Origin: Vicia villosa
Lineage: Eukaryota > Streptophyta > Magnoliopsida > Fabales > Fabaceae
NCBI RefSeq assembly: GCF_029867415.1
Contig: NW_026705233.1
Location: 61,002 to 125,001, forward strand
DNA: 64,000 nucleotides
Direction of reading: 5' to 3'
Below the pieces are notes generated by a model that did not search any database, was not told the DNA's origin, and worked only from the letters and a program-made list of their open reading frames with translations. Numbering within the stretch: position 1 is the first letter of the stretch; every line of letters begins with the position of its first letter. This document shows, piece by piece, positions 11,209 to 22,485 of the stretch. The position numbers were made by a program, and so were the translations under genes.

Positions 11209-13228
11209 ATGGCAGGCAACCCAACACGTATCAGACAGGGGAGAGAGACACAGACAGCGCCGGCTAGACGCGAGCGGGCGGCGCAGCTTGCATCGACACG
11301 GGGACGGGGTGGAGTACGAGCATCTGTATAGACAGATGAGCCTGGTTCCTCGTCTGGATCGAGGAGTCAGTTGGCTCGGGTATCTTCTTCCCGTCAGGAA
11401 GAGGTACGGGAGGAGGAGGAGGTGAGATACTAGAAGGCGGAGGAGGAGATACCTGATGTTGATCCTCCACACAGGGAGGAGGAGAAGGGCTACCCGGAAG
11501 GGCCTAGGGACACGTCCGTTCTGATTTCCTACCACGAGCACGTCGCTCTACGTGTCTGGGAGGGAGAGGTATTTTTTATAATTTATTCGACTTTATTATT
11601 TAACCATTTTTTATTTAGCTTTTTATTCCACATTTTCTTAACGGTTTATAGAACAATGTTTTTTGTTTTTGTTTTTGTTTTTGTTGTAACAAGAAAGGCT
11701 GACTTTAAAAATGGTGAACCAAGCGCGGAAGATATTTGGTCTCTTTAAACCAGAGGCGCAGTGGTTTAATGATGCAGTGACTGCTTTCGGGCTAGGTGGG
11801 TTATGCATGACCGGGTATACCACCATCAGCCACGGCATGCAGGGGGCTTTTATGGAGCGGTGGCATATGGAGACGTCTTCTTTCCACTTACCGGTTGGGG
11901 ATATGACGATCACCTTGCACGATGTGCATTGTCTTCTCCACTTGCCGATTAGGGGGATACTGCTGAACCATTCCCAGATCCAGAGGGTTGATGCGATCGA
12001 GTGGATGGCGATCTATATGGGTATGGACCCAGATATGGCTGATTTTGAGTGTCGGACGACAAATGGGCCTCATATCCGGTTCTCCACATTGAGCGATCAG
12101 TATGAGCACTACTTGGTGGCGGCGGTCGATTCCGAGGATGCGGGTAATGACCTATTTATGGAGTATCACCGTGCCTGTGCTCTCCGGTGTTGATTCATGT
12201 TTTTGGTAGGCACTGCACTCTTTGTGGACAAGAGTGCAAGATACGTCGACGTGACCTACCTCCGCTACTTCATGGATGTGACTACCATTCACCAGTGGAA
12301 CTAGGGGTCAGCTATTATGGTATACCTATACCAGAAGCTTAATGAAGCCTCCAATTGGAGGATCAGGCAGATGACCGGATCCGCCACACTCCTGACGATA
12401 CATTTCATTTTAATTGTTTCACATTTATTTATGGTTCGTATTTATTTTGAATACATTATTGTGTTTGTGTTTCAGGGCTGGATCATCTCCTACTTCCCCC
12501 GCATCCACGGCTTCGCCAATGATCCTGCGTACGAGGACACCATGCCCAGGGCCGCCCGGTACATTCTCCAAAGGGGGAACAATGCAGTGAGACCATATCG
12601 TAGGTACCTCGACCGCAGAGCTCACGATGACATTCGTTCGAGGCCATTCAGTGACTACACTGTTGCTGTCCCCTTTGACCACATCACGTTATATTTTGGC
12701 TGGTTGGCATGCGGGACCAACACCATGGTGAGGTATCTCCCAGAGTGGTGCATGCGGCAATTTGGACATGTGCAGATGATACCGAGGTCACCGTTTGAGG
12801 CTGCTCCTGACACAGTTACCCGAGTGGAGCTCACTTCCATATTTGCGGACTGGGAGCGTCATGTGGTCCCGGAGGAGTATCGTCGCATGCAGGCCACCCA
12901 GGAATGGCATTGTGTAGAGGGGTACGTCACATGGTTCTATCGGGTGTCACATCCTTTGATGTCAGGCAACGCTCCCAGCGCTCCTAAGCCAGCATACGAG
13001 GAGATCCTGGAGAACCAGCAGGTCGAGGATGACCATGCCATTGATCTCCTGCCGATATGCCAGCGGATAGGGATGCTTGGGCGGGACGCGTTGGAGTGAG
13101 GTATCATTGATCAGGGCGGTCTAGAGGCAGTCGCCGTGATGGAGAGGATGGTCGGTGATGCGGACTGTGCGGCGACATATAGGAGGCAGAGGAGGTCCCA
13201 GGGAGATAGGGTTAGGCATACACAGTAG
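11209..13228 (+). pseudogene. Plant mobile domain (PMD, MAIN-like) protein, pseudogene with five in-frame stops
   Basis: Exon 1 starts at ATG 11209 (MAGNPTRIRQGRETQTAPAR) and runs to a donor at 11569 after YPEGPRDTSVLISYHEHVAL. The second coding block starts near 11700 and reads as a PMD core: VNQARKIFGLFKPEAQWFND, GGLCMTGYTTISHGMQGAF, ERWHMETSSFHLPVGDMTIT, LHDVHCLLHLPIRG. It stays in one frame to 12397; the last exon, from 12476, gives GWIISYFPRIHGFAND and ends at TAG 13226. Premature stops sit at 11329, 11431, 12191, 12302 and 13097. The expected donor after 12397 reads AT instead of GT. The join between exon 1 and block 2 needs a frameshift or an unseen junction. PMD proteins occur both as transposon passengers and as domesticated silencing factors (MAIN, MAIL1); this copy is a dead passenger. 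Confidence 0.8.
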
Positions 13229-13435
13229 GGTTCCGGATTATTTTCTTGGATTTTATTGTATCCGGGTTGTATTTCACAAACTAATACTATTTTATTCGAC
13301 TTGTATATATTATTCGGATTGTATTTATTATATTAGTATTTTATGTTGATATGTCGTTTATTTTATTCGCCGTTTTCGTTTAATTAAAAATACGGGACTG
13401 TTAAGAAAAACATAAAAAAACACATTTTCTGCATA

Positions 13436-13592
13436 TTTCGGAAGTGCACTTCCGAAATCCCCCTAAAATGTGAAAAAGGTGTTTTCGGAAGTGCATCTCC
13501 GAAAACACCCCCATTTGACTTTTTCGAAAGTGCATTTCCGAAGTCTGAAAAAATCTTTAAAAAAAACACTTCGGAGATACATCTCCGAAGCA
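13436..13592. repeat. Palindrome array, right end of the PMD transposon
   Basis: Four copies: TTCGGAAGTGCACTTCCGAA (about 13437), TTCGGAAGTGCATCTCCGAA (about 13483), TTCGAAAGTGCATTTCCGAA (about 13525) and TTCGGAGATACATCTCCGAA (about 13569). They are the same family as the left array but with a different set of substitutions. Confidence 0.8.
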
Positions 13593-13776
13593 GAGGCAAC
13601 TTGAGAATTTCGCTGGGGGTCACCCCCCCCCCTATGGGTCAATAAAGAAATTCTCTTTATTCTAATTGTCTATAAACGTAAAACAAAGAGCAAAAAGACA
13701 AAAGTAAGTTCAGGAGTTAGATGTGGAGCATGTGCCCCACAAAGATAAAAAGTATTTACTAAATAGTAGCTAACCC

Positions 13777-14075
13777 AGGGGTGGAGCTACAGCCCAGCGA
13801 GTCCGGGCACGCGCCCAGGCTGAACCCCTCCTTTTGTTGTATATTCCCCACATAATAGTCGATTTTCAGATAACACCAGGGACAAAATTAGTAAATTTTA
13901 GACAAAATTAAAGGCAAAATTAGTAAAAACATGGTGTAAAATTTTTGGACAAAATTAAGGGCAAAATTTTAAGATAAAATTAAGGGTAAAATTAGTAGAA
14001 ACAGAGTGTAAAATTAGTAAAAACAAGGTGTAAAATTTTTGCCCAGGCTCCCTAAAATTTCTGGCTCCACCACTG
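13777..14075. mobile_element. Small TIR element (GTGGAGC...GCTCCAC) with internal AAAATTAG repeats
   Basis: The left end CAGGGGTGGAGCTACAGCCC and the right end TTTCTGGCTCCACCACTG form imperfect inverted repeats; GCCCAGGCTG near the left and TTGCCCAGGCTCCC near the right add a second shared block. The interior holds about six short units of AAAATTAGTAAAAACA or ACAAAATTAAGGGCAAAATT. Non-coding. Confidence 0.55.
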
Positions 14076-14539
14076 ACCTAAGCGTAAGAAATGGTAAGGG
14101 ATTTAAAACACATGTTCAAATTTGAATTTGCTATACGAAAACACATACCAAAATGAAGGAAAAATTCTGAATTTGCTATGCATAAACACAAATCAACCCA
14201 GACCACAAAATCACATAAAAACCAGAACCCAAACCATAAATACCGACTTAAAAAACACATTATTATATGACTTATCTAGAAGTTGTTCTAACAACCAATG
14301 AGCTAAATCATGAGCTTCAAAAGGCAATGAGAAAAAGAGATCGTGAATCCATCAAGGGGAAAAGAGATCATGATACCCGTGCTTCAAATATTTCCTCTTC
14401 ATTTGTAGCCTGACATTGCTCGAGAAGTAAAGGAATGTCACATACTTAGATCAAATAACCATAATGGTTATTACTCGAGAGATTTATAACGAATGAGTTG
14501 TTGGTAATTATTAATATTAATTAATTATTAATTAATAAT

Positions 14540-17307
14540 GAGTCTGTAACACCCCATTTTCTACCCAGTAATTATAATAAAATTAGAGTACGGGAAATTT
14601 TAAACATCAAACATGAGGCATTACATTTTCTACTTAAAGCCACAAACAACCTGTATTTCATTTATCTTTGATACATAGCATTCGGCATCTACAATTTTAA
14701 AATTATAATTCATCAAGTTTATTCAGCTAGATCAAACTTCAACTTATAACTATTCATCAACTTTTATTCAACTAAAAACAACTTAAAACAACAATAATTA
14801 CTTCTAATTATTCAACTTGGATTTCAACAGCTATAATAATAACACAACAACAAAACAACAAATACAATCGTAATCCCATCCCGAGTGCTACGTATCAGAG
14901 CACGACACCAACTCGACTAACAGTAACTAAAGACTTCACAAAATCACTTCAAACTTCCACCGCTATCTTGAATACCTGTTTGTTTCCCATGGTAGGGGAA
15001 ACAACAGCAAAAGGGGTGAGATATCGAAAAATATAAACAAAAGTATGATAATTAATATATTAGATAGGAATCATATAATCATCACTACTTTCAAAAAACG
15101 GTTATAATAATACTATAGCAACGACTAGTAACAACCATCAGCAACAACAATCATCACAATAATTATATTAACTATTTCACAACTCAAACCAACACAACTT
15201 ATATCAACAGCAACTCATAACAACGGCAACTTCACAATGACTCGAAATGCGACACAAACTATGCACATGCATGTGGTACCATTTGGGGCAGAACTCCTAA
15301 CTTAAACATATGTCAGGTTATCGAGACATTTCTACAACTTGAACAGGGTGTCTTCAAGGCCAACTTCAACAATGCCAATCAAGGCCAACTTAAACAATGC
15401 AATGTATGCGACATTATGTATGACATACAATCAATAATATCAACAACGACAACCAGACCAACAACAACGAAAACAACAACTTAAACATGCATCAATTGCA
15501 TCAACTTAAATCAAACGCTGGTCATTCGACCTACAACTCAAACCTGTCCATAAATCGGAACAATTCAACTTATCAATAACAACTTATAATCGACGGCAGT
15601 TCAACAACAACAATATATTTGGCAACAATAGAATCAGCAACAAGTATTCAAAACAACGTGTTCAATAGCAACTCATCAACAACACATTCCCATAAACTGA
15701 AATAATTATATTGCACCTGTATATCAACTCATTCGACATAATTATAACGAAACAAATTAACCAAAAATACATCTCAGTATACGCGATTTACTCTGACAAT
15801 TCCAACCAATTCCGGACAACTAATTTTATCGCGTAAATTTACTAATGTGACTAACCGGTACTGTTTTCATTAACTGCCGTTACTACTACTTAATTATACT
15901 GTTACTGATTAATTACTCCCACTACCAACTGCACTGCTACTAAAAATCTATACTGTCAAATGAGGGGCTTACTACTTTCCTGCAACTTAATACTAGTGTT
16001 CTATCGCACTAAAAATAACACTGCTTAGCAAAATATACTACTCTGCAAATATATTATTTCTGCTAAATTATAGACATGCTACTGATACTTCCATCAAATA
16101 TTCACTAAGTTATTTTTCTATTACCATACAATATTTTTGCCTATTAAACATCTGCACAATTATATTTAGGATACTTATATTACTTTAACCATTATATATA
16201 CTAAGTAGAGCTAACAAGGACTATCCAAAGCCATACTTACTGTACACACACTACACACACTACACACACGTGAGGAGAAAGAACAAAACAACAAAGTGGC
16301 CTCCACCTTAAGTATGAGGCGCGCGCCTCATTCTTCCACAATGGCATGACGCCCATCACAATCAAGGAGATGTCTGTCTCCAATTTCTAAGGGCCCATGG
16401 AAGCACCCTCTCCCATCTTCAAGGGCCATGAGACGCCCGTCTCGGTTACAAGGGGGTCCCACTACCATTTGGAGGCCCCCGTCTCCAGATTGTTTCTTCC
16501 TTCTAATTTTTTCCTAATTCCTTTCGAGTACAGACTCTTGCTGGTGATAATTATACAAAAGCCATACCACGATTTTCAATTCCATCAATTTATCAGATCA
16601 CATCATTGGGTCAATTATCAGCAAACAACATACTACTCGACAATACCAACAACAACAGTTCAACATAAATTCACTGATTTACAAAACCGAATAATTAACG
16701 ATTTAACGATTGCACTATTTAAACAAAATCATGGTAGAAATTATACAACCCTGATCCCACATAACAATCATCATATTCTCGGTTATAAGATTCGAACCCC
16801 ACCCTTACCTTGTATTGGAGATCGCCTCTAATATCCGATCAAGTGCAAGCCTTTGCCCTATTTGCCTTTTCCCAAAAATTAACAATCGATTCTTCCTCTG
16901 CCAAAACCTCGCTCCTCTTTGTCGGCAACTTTGTTTCACGATATATTCTCCCAAAAGCCACAACCTTATTTTCACAGAAACCTAATTCCATATATTCTCC
17001 TTCTTAATCCAATAAATCAAATAATAATAATATAGTTACTATTATTTCTTAATGGGCCTACTAATCGTACACCACCGTATTGCTATATATGCCACACCAC
17101 AACTGAACCAAATTAAATAATAATATTATTACTAATATTATTTCTTCAACAAAAATCAACTTTATTAATTCTCCGATTAATCGACTAAATAATTCAATTC
17201 CTCGTCTTATAATATCACTAATAAATCCAACTTCGATCGAATTTCCATATTAAATCCTTGAATAATTTATTTAAATAATTAAATTAATTTTCGGGTGTTA
17301 CAGAGTC
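14540..17307 (-). mobile_element. Solo LTR of a Ty3/gypsy (probably chromovirus, Tekay-like) retrotransposon
   Basis: The unit 14545-17302 (2758 bp) begins TGTAACACCC and ends GGGTGTTACA, a perfect 10-bp inverted terminus with TG...CA, and is flanked by the 5-bp direct repeat GAGTC (14540-14544 and 17303-17307). It holds no gag or pol. This fits a solo LTR left by unequal recombination. Read on the minus strand it starts TGTAACACCCGAAAATTAAT and ends AGAAAATGGGGTGTTACA, the style of long chromovirus LTRs. The frames at 16397-17007 are chance ORFs inside it. A perfect 18-bp palindrome, ATGAGGCGCGCGCCTCAT, sits at 16314-16331. Family assignment is by recall only. Confidence 0.75.
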
Positions 17308-18640
17308 ACTCATCAAAACTTAATTTTGGAGAACGGGTTGTCTAACTTTATTACGGGAAAGTTAGTTTAACTTTATTGTTGGAAATTTTAAGCCGTCTGA
17401 TATACTGAGTGGACTCAAATATGCCACGTGAGACTTACTGTTTATCTTCTTCCATTTTTTAAAGTACAACGTTGGACAAAAAAATAATAGGCTGTTTTGT
17501 TGCCCCTACACTTTGCTGCAGATGTTCCGCCCCCGCAGTAATATTTTTTGTTGCACCACATCACTTTAATGTCATGACACTTACTGTTGTTACGACCACT
17601 TGAGAGTATGCTTCCATCTCATTACACTTTTGGTAAAACAAGAAAAACTTGGACGGCTTGATTTCCATGGCATAAATTTCCATATATACTTCCATTAGAT
17701 TCCAAAATTTCCATGAACTATTTAAAGGTTACAATAGATATTCACCATTGTTTACATCATTAGATTACAATTTTTTCAGGTGCAATGCTATTAATTGAAA
17801 ATTCATCAATTCAATTGTACGATTTTCTAACAAACAAAAAATTGCATAACAGGGATGAAATTTAATATAAGAAGAATAATTTTTATCACATCATAGCTAG
17901 TCAAATTGAAAATTCTTTCAATTTGTAAGTTCACGAAGAGGAAGAAAAAGAGGCATCTCCATAAAGCTTTCAATCTTGACTGTGGCAGTTCCAAGTTCAT
18001 TCAGCCGTGTGTATGTTTCGTTTTTAAGTAGAAAAGTAGGATGTGGCTCCTTTGCATTTGCCTGATTAATCCAACGGTGCAAAAGTTACAAAAGGCACTC
18101 TAACTTTCGCGCCCTAACATCAAAGAATCTTTATCCCTAATTTTGACTAAGTAACTCCCTCCCACTATTTTCTCTCCACTCTCCCACTATTTTCTCTCCA
18201 CTTAGTTCAATCATTTACCTATAAATATGATTCTTAAGTTTATTGAAAAGGTACGCCAGATTTCAAAATTTTGGAATCTCTCTTCTCCCTATCTATTTTC
18301 TTCATCTTAAAACAAATTCTTTCTTCTTTATTTTTTGAGTGACCTTGTGCGCCATCAATGACTGAAATTGTTTCAGATACTACGAGTGGTTTAAACACCA
18401 TCTGAAGGTGTATTTCTTTGAACGATTCATCACAGTGCAAATGATAATCGTAACCATTTTGTGAATGAATTGTTTTATCCTGGAGGCGTCGTGGTTATTA
18501 AGAGTTGTTTTGCATAATTTTGACAGTATCGCTAAACGTATTAAAGAAAGCGTATTGTTTCGCAACTCAGCCGATAACTTTCGTCATGGCAATCTTTTCA
18601 AAATCCAAAAAACAACAATTTTAAGATGTTTGTATTAACT
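17308..18640. other. Intergenic and presumed 5' leader/LTR of the copia remnant; no gene
   Basis: No supported coding sequence. Since gag starts at 18644, part of 17750-18640 should be the copia 5' LTR and leader, but I could not find its borders or a primer binding site. Confidence 0.35.
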
Positions 18641-18643
18641 TTC

Positions 18644-21461
18644 ATGTCTACTGAGGAAATTATCAGAACTATCGCGGTCGTTATTGTGTCTGACAAAACA
18701 TTTAAATTTTAGGGTTCTCACTTCAAACATTGGCAAGCTAAGATGAAATTCTTCTTAACTTTAAAGAAGGTTGCCCACGTTCTGACTGAGGATATCTCTA
18801 TTGCTCCTTTTGGATCAATTAAACTAACTAATGGTAAGACACCGGTGGAATTAGACGGGACTTAAAAAATGTCTGATTTAGACTCTGCTACAAAAACTAA
18901 AGATGCAACAGATAAATTACAGCCTGGGAAATAAATCTCCCTATGACAAGAGAATGACTATCTTTGCAAAAATTACATTTTGAACAGTCTTGCTGATGAT
19001 TAGTACGATTACTACAATAATTACAAGACTGCTAAACAGGTATGGGAGGCTCTGCAAAAGAAATATGATACTGAAGAAGCAAGTGCAAAGAAATATGTTG
19101 TCAGCCGCTACTTGAACTATAAGATGGTGGATGAAAAATCTGTGGAAGCTCAAAGCCACGAAATTTAGAAGATCCCTCATGAAATCATTACAGAAGGTAT
19201 GCCCCTCAATGAAAATTTTCAAATTGCTGTTATCATTAACAACTGCCCCTTGGTTGAAAGATTTCAAAAACGTGCTTCGGCATAAAACAAAAGAGTTTTC
19301 AATCGAGAGTCTGATCACTCGCCTTCGAATTGAATAGGAAGCTAGAAAACAAGATCAGAAGGATGAAGTCTTAGTTGTTTATAATAACAAACTGAAGCCT
19401 ACGGGAAAAACATTAAAGAATCAGAACTGCAATGTTCTGAACCAAATTAAGAATGGGAATCCCTCAAGGGGCCCATCTGCTCCAATTGCTAGACAGCAAC
19501 CACCAACTCAAATAAATGATGCTCCGGTTTTCACTTGCTATAATTGTGGAAAATCAGGTCATATGACTAAGAGATGTAAGAGTAGGCCCAAACCTGTTGG
19601 CTCTAATGCACAGGTTAACCTGACTGATGAGAAATTCATTGCTATGATCACTGGAATCAACATGGTTGGGGGAAGTGACGGTTGGTGGGTATACACTGCC
19701 GCCTTTCGTCATGTCTGCTATGATCGTGCTATGTTCAAGACATACACGAATGCTAAAAATAATAAAGTGTTGTTGGGAGATGCTCACACCACCGATGGTG
19801 CTGGAATTTGAAACATTGAGTTGAACTTCACCTCAGGAAAGACTTTAATCTTGAAGGACGTCATACTTGTTCCTGAACTTAGAATGAATCTTGTTTCTGG
19901 TTTTCTTCTGAATAAGGCAAAGTTTAGTCAGTCTATAGGGGCAGATTTGTACACAATCACTAAGAATGGTATATTTTTCGGGGAAAGGGTACGCCACTGA
20001 TCGCATGTTTAAGTTAAATGTTGATTTGAATAAATTTCTCCTTCTGTTTACTCTTTGTGTCATTTAATATTTGGCTTTCTGTTTACTCTGTCATGTTAAT
20101 AAGCGAGTTATTTCTAATGCAAGCAACTTAGGCCTAATCCCTAAATTAAATGTCAATGATTCAAATAAATGTGAATATTGTAGTCAAGCTAAAATAATTA
20201 AGACTTCGCATAAATCAATTATTAAAGAATTTGATCCCCTAGATCTTATACACTCTGATATATGTGAATTAGATGGAACTTTGACTAGAAATAGTAAACG
20301 TTATTTTATCAGTTTTATTGACGGTTGCCCTGATTATACTTATGTATACTTAATGAAGAATAAAAGTGAAGCGCTTGACATGTTTAAGATGTATGTAACT
20401 GAAATTGAGAATCAATTTAATAAGTAGATTAAGAGACTTCGTAGTGATAGGGGAACTGAATACGATTCTGGGTTGTTTAATGATTTTTATATTAAACATG
20501 TAATTGTACATGAAACGACTACTCCATATTCTCCTGAAATGAATGGTAAAGCAGAAAGAAAGAATAGAACTCTTACTGAACTTGTTGCAATTATGATGAA
20601 TTCTGGTGCTGCACCTCACTGGTGAAGGAAAATTTTATTGATTGTTTTCTATGTACTGAATAGAGTTCCAAGTCAAAAAGTAAGATCTCACCTTATGAGA
20701 TATTAAAGAAAAGGCAACCAAACTTGTCTTATTTGAGAACTTGGGGTTGTCTGGCTTATGTCAGTATTCTAGATCCAAAACGAGTTAAACTCGCTAGTAG
20801 AGCCTATGAAGGCATATTCATTGGATATGCAGCAAACAGTAAGGCATACAGGTTTTATGACCTAAATGCAAAAGTAATCTTAAAATCAAATGATGTTGAA
20901 TTCTATGAAGACAAATTTCCTTTCAATTCGAGAAATAGCGGCGGGACCCAATCGCGTCACATTCTTGTGATAAGAAGTACGGAAAGCAACGACAACGTAG
21001 AAATAGAATTTCAAAGAAGTAAAAGAGTAAGAGTTGCTAAAGACTGTGGGCCCGAGTATGCGGCTTAAGATGTAGAAGTGGATCCAATAAATCTTCAATA
21101 GGCACTGTCATCTCTATATGCAGATTTATGGCAAGAAGCTATCAATGATGAGATAGATTCTCTATAGTATAATAATATCTGGCACTTAGTAGACTTGCCT
21201 CCTGGTTGCAAACCAATCGGTTGTAAATGGGTTTTGAAAAAGAAACTAAAACCTAATGGAACTATTGATAAATACAAGGCTCGCTTTGTAGCCAAGGGAT
21301 TTAGATAAAGAGAAAAATATATATTTCTTCGACACCTTCTCTCCAATCACTAGAATTACATCCATTAGGGTACTTATTTCAATATTTGTTATTGATAACT
21401 TAATAGTATACCAAATGGATGTTAAAATAGTCTTTTTAAATGGTGACTTAGAAGAATCTAT
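18644..21461 (+). pseudogene. Ty1-copia gag-pol, multiply broken and cut within the reverse transcriptase
   Basis: Gag begins at ATG 18644 (MSTEEIIRTIAVVIVSDKTF, then GSHFKHWQAKMKFFLTLKK). A CCHC zinc knuckle, CYNCGKSGHMTKRC, is at 19536-19577. The protease region follows (VNLTDEKFIAMITG...VILVPELRMNLVS), then integrase at about 20086-20630 with its acidic residues visible (LIHSDICEL, RSDRGTEYDS, NGKAERKNRTL) and the C-terminal LRTWGCLAYV block. Reverse transcriptase starts at about 21110 (LWQEAINDEIDSL, WVLKKKLKPNGTIDKYKARF) and stops at NGDLEES near 21460, where the sequence switches strand. At least ten premature stops and several frameshifts are present, so it cannot encode a working polyprotein. 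Confidence 0.88.
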
Positions 21462-21790
21462 ATGGTGCCTTCCAATGTTCATTATTTAAATTATTAGTAA
21501 ATCTACTCATTTTACTAACTGCAAATGATATATAAGGTTTGGTACATTGCATTAAATACAAGACACCTTATTGTACTTGCATATTCCAATTGAGCCACTG
21601 CTCTTCCATTATTCTTTTGAAGTTTGACGACATGATCAAATGGAGTAGTTACTTCTAAAAAGTTTAGGTGTTTGAGCTTATCAAGCATTTTCTCAATGTA
21701 ACGTCTTTGACTAAGTTCATAACCCCCAATATTTTGCTTTACATTGATCCCTAAAATTGTGTCAACAAGTCCAAGATCTTTCATCTTGAA
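21462..21790 (-). pseudogene. Inverted Ty1-copia RT/RNase H fragment
   Basis: The minus strand reads STFKMKDLGLVDTILGINVK, then ELSQRRYIEKMLDKLKHLNF and TTPFDHVVKL, i.e. the part of copia pol just after the YVDD box. After one frameshift it continues as [20 protein letters not shown] and NEHWKAPYR down to about 21462. It abuts the plus-strand copia pol directly, which stops upstream of YVDD. The catalytic box itself is missing from both pieces. Confidence 0.8.
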
Positions 21791-21791
21791 A

Positions 21792-22031
21792 GTGGAAGTT
21801 ATAGACAACACAATGCTTAAGGAAGCAAGAAAATACAACATTCTTACTATTGCAAATCTTGCAATGAGGTGTTTGAAACTTAATGGTAAGAAATGACCAA
21901 CAATTAAAGAGGTTTTAGCTGAATTAGAAGCACTGAGAAAGGTGCAAAGTTTTTTATATATCAAAGATGATAAGAAGAAAACAAGTGACGGGCAATTATC
22001 TGAGCATTCAACTAATGACACGTTTCCATAG
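21792..22031 (+). pseudogene. Wall-associated receptor kinase (WAK-like) C-terminal fragment
   Basis: The plus strand reads VEVIDNTMLKEARKYNILTI, ANLAMRCLKLNGKK, stop, PTIKEVLAELEALRKVQSF, and ends STNDTFP then TAG at 22029. This matches the end of the kinase domain and C-terminal tail of WAK-like kinases (usual form ...CLRLNGKKRPTMKEVSAELE...). TGA at 21894 replaces the conserved arginine. Only about 79 codons remain and they start exactly at the edge of the inverted copia piece, so the fragment was carried in or cut off by rearrangement. The opposite strand also appears open here but is a shadow. Confidence 0.75.
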
Positions 22032-22485
22032 TGAAACGCTTTTCACCATCCTCTCAGTTGGAGTCCACATTCTTGTAAAATGCTAGATTATTATTAATTT
22101 ATTATAATTGTGTGCTTCATTTTATATTTATAGATGGAGGGGAATCCACTATATGGATAAAAATAAATGACTCATTTTAACTCCTTAATCTGTATATATT
22201 CATTCAAAAGTTGGCTTCATCAAGACAGAAATTGACATAGCATGTCCTTTTACTCTTGAATATGTCTATTGTAAACAAAATGTACATTTCATATTTTATT
22301 TCACCTCAAATAAATATTTTCATTTAAAATGATAAAGATGAAGAAGTTATGTTCTGTCTTGTAGCAGTCTCCCTGTTCTGCCTCACTTTTTATGATTCAT
22401 GATACCTAAGGTTCATAATATAAAGAAAATGGTAAGTGCTTATATTTCACAATTGCATTCTACATGTTTCTTATCAATTGTCATC

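Larger units (their letters stand above)
10501..13663 (+). mobile_element. Complete TIR DNA transposon carrying a plant mobile domain (PMD/MAIN-like) pseudogene
   Basis: The element proper is 10509-13655 (3147 bp). It is flanked by an 8-bp direct repeat TTTATTCT at 10501-10508 and 13656-13663. Termini are inverted: 14 bp identical (GAGAATTTCTTTAT), then after about 20 divergent bases TGACCTCCAGCGAAATTC on the left against TGACCCCCAGCGAAATTC on the right, giving TIRs of about 52 bp. Arrays of TTCGGAAATGCATTTCCGAA palindromes sit inside both ends. The only gene is a PMD pseudogene; no transposase is seen, so the element would have been mobilised in trans. An 8-bp duplication suits hAT; MULEs, the usual carriers of PMD genes, make 9-11 bp. 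Superfamily is therefore left open. Confidence 0.8.

Noticed and set aside
11191..11541. Minus-strand Arg/Leu-rich frames over the PMD first exon
   Set aside because: Shadows of a GC-richer region; the plus strand carries the recognisable PMD N-terminus.
16397..17007. 144- and 65-codon plus-strand frames
   Set aside because: They lie inside the solo LTR and resemble no protein family.
21515..22021. One continuous 168-codon minus-strand protein
   Set aside because: Only the lower part is copia RT; the upper part is the antisense of the WAK fragment, so this is a chance fusion.
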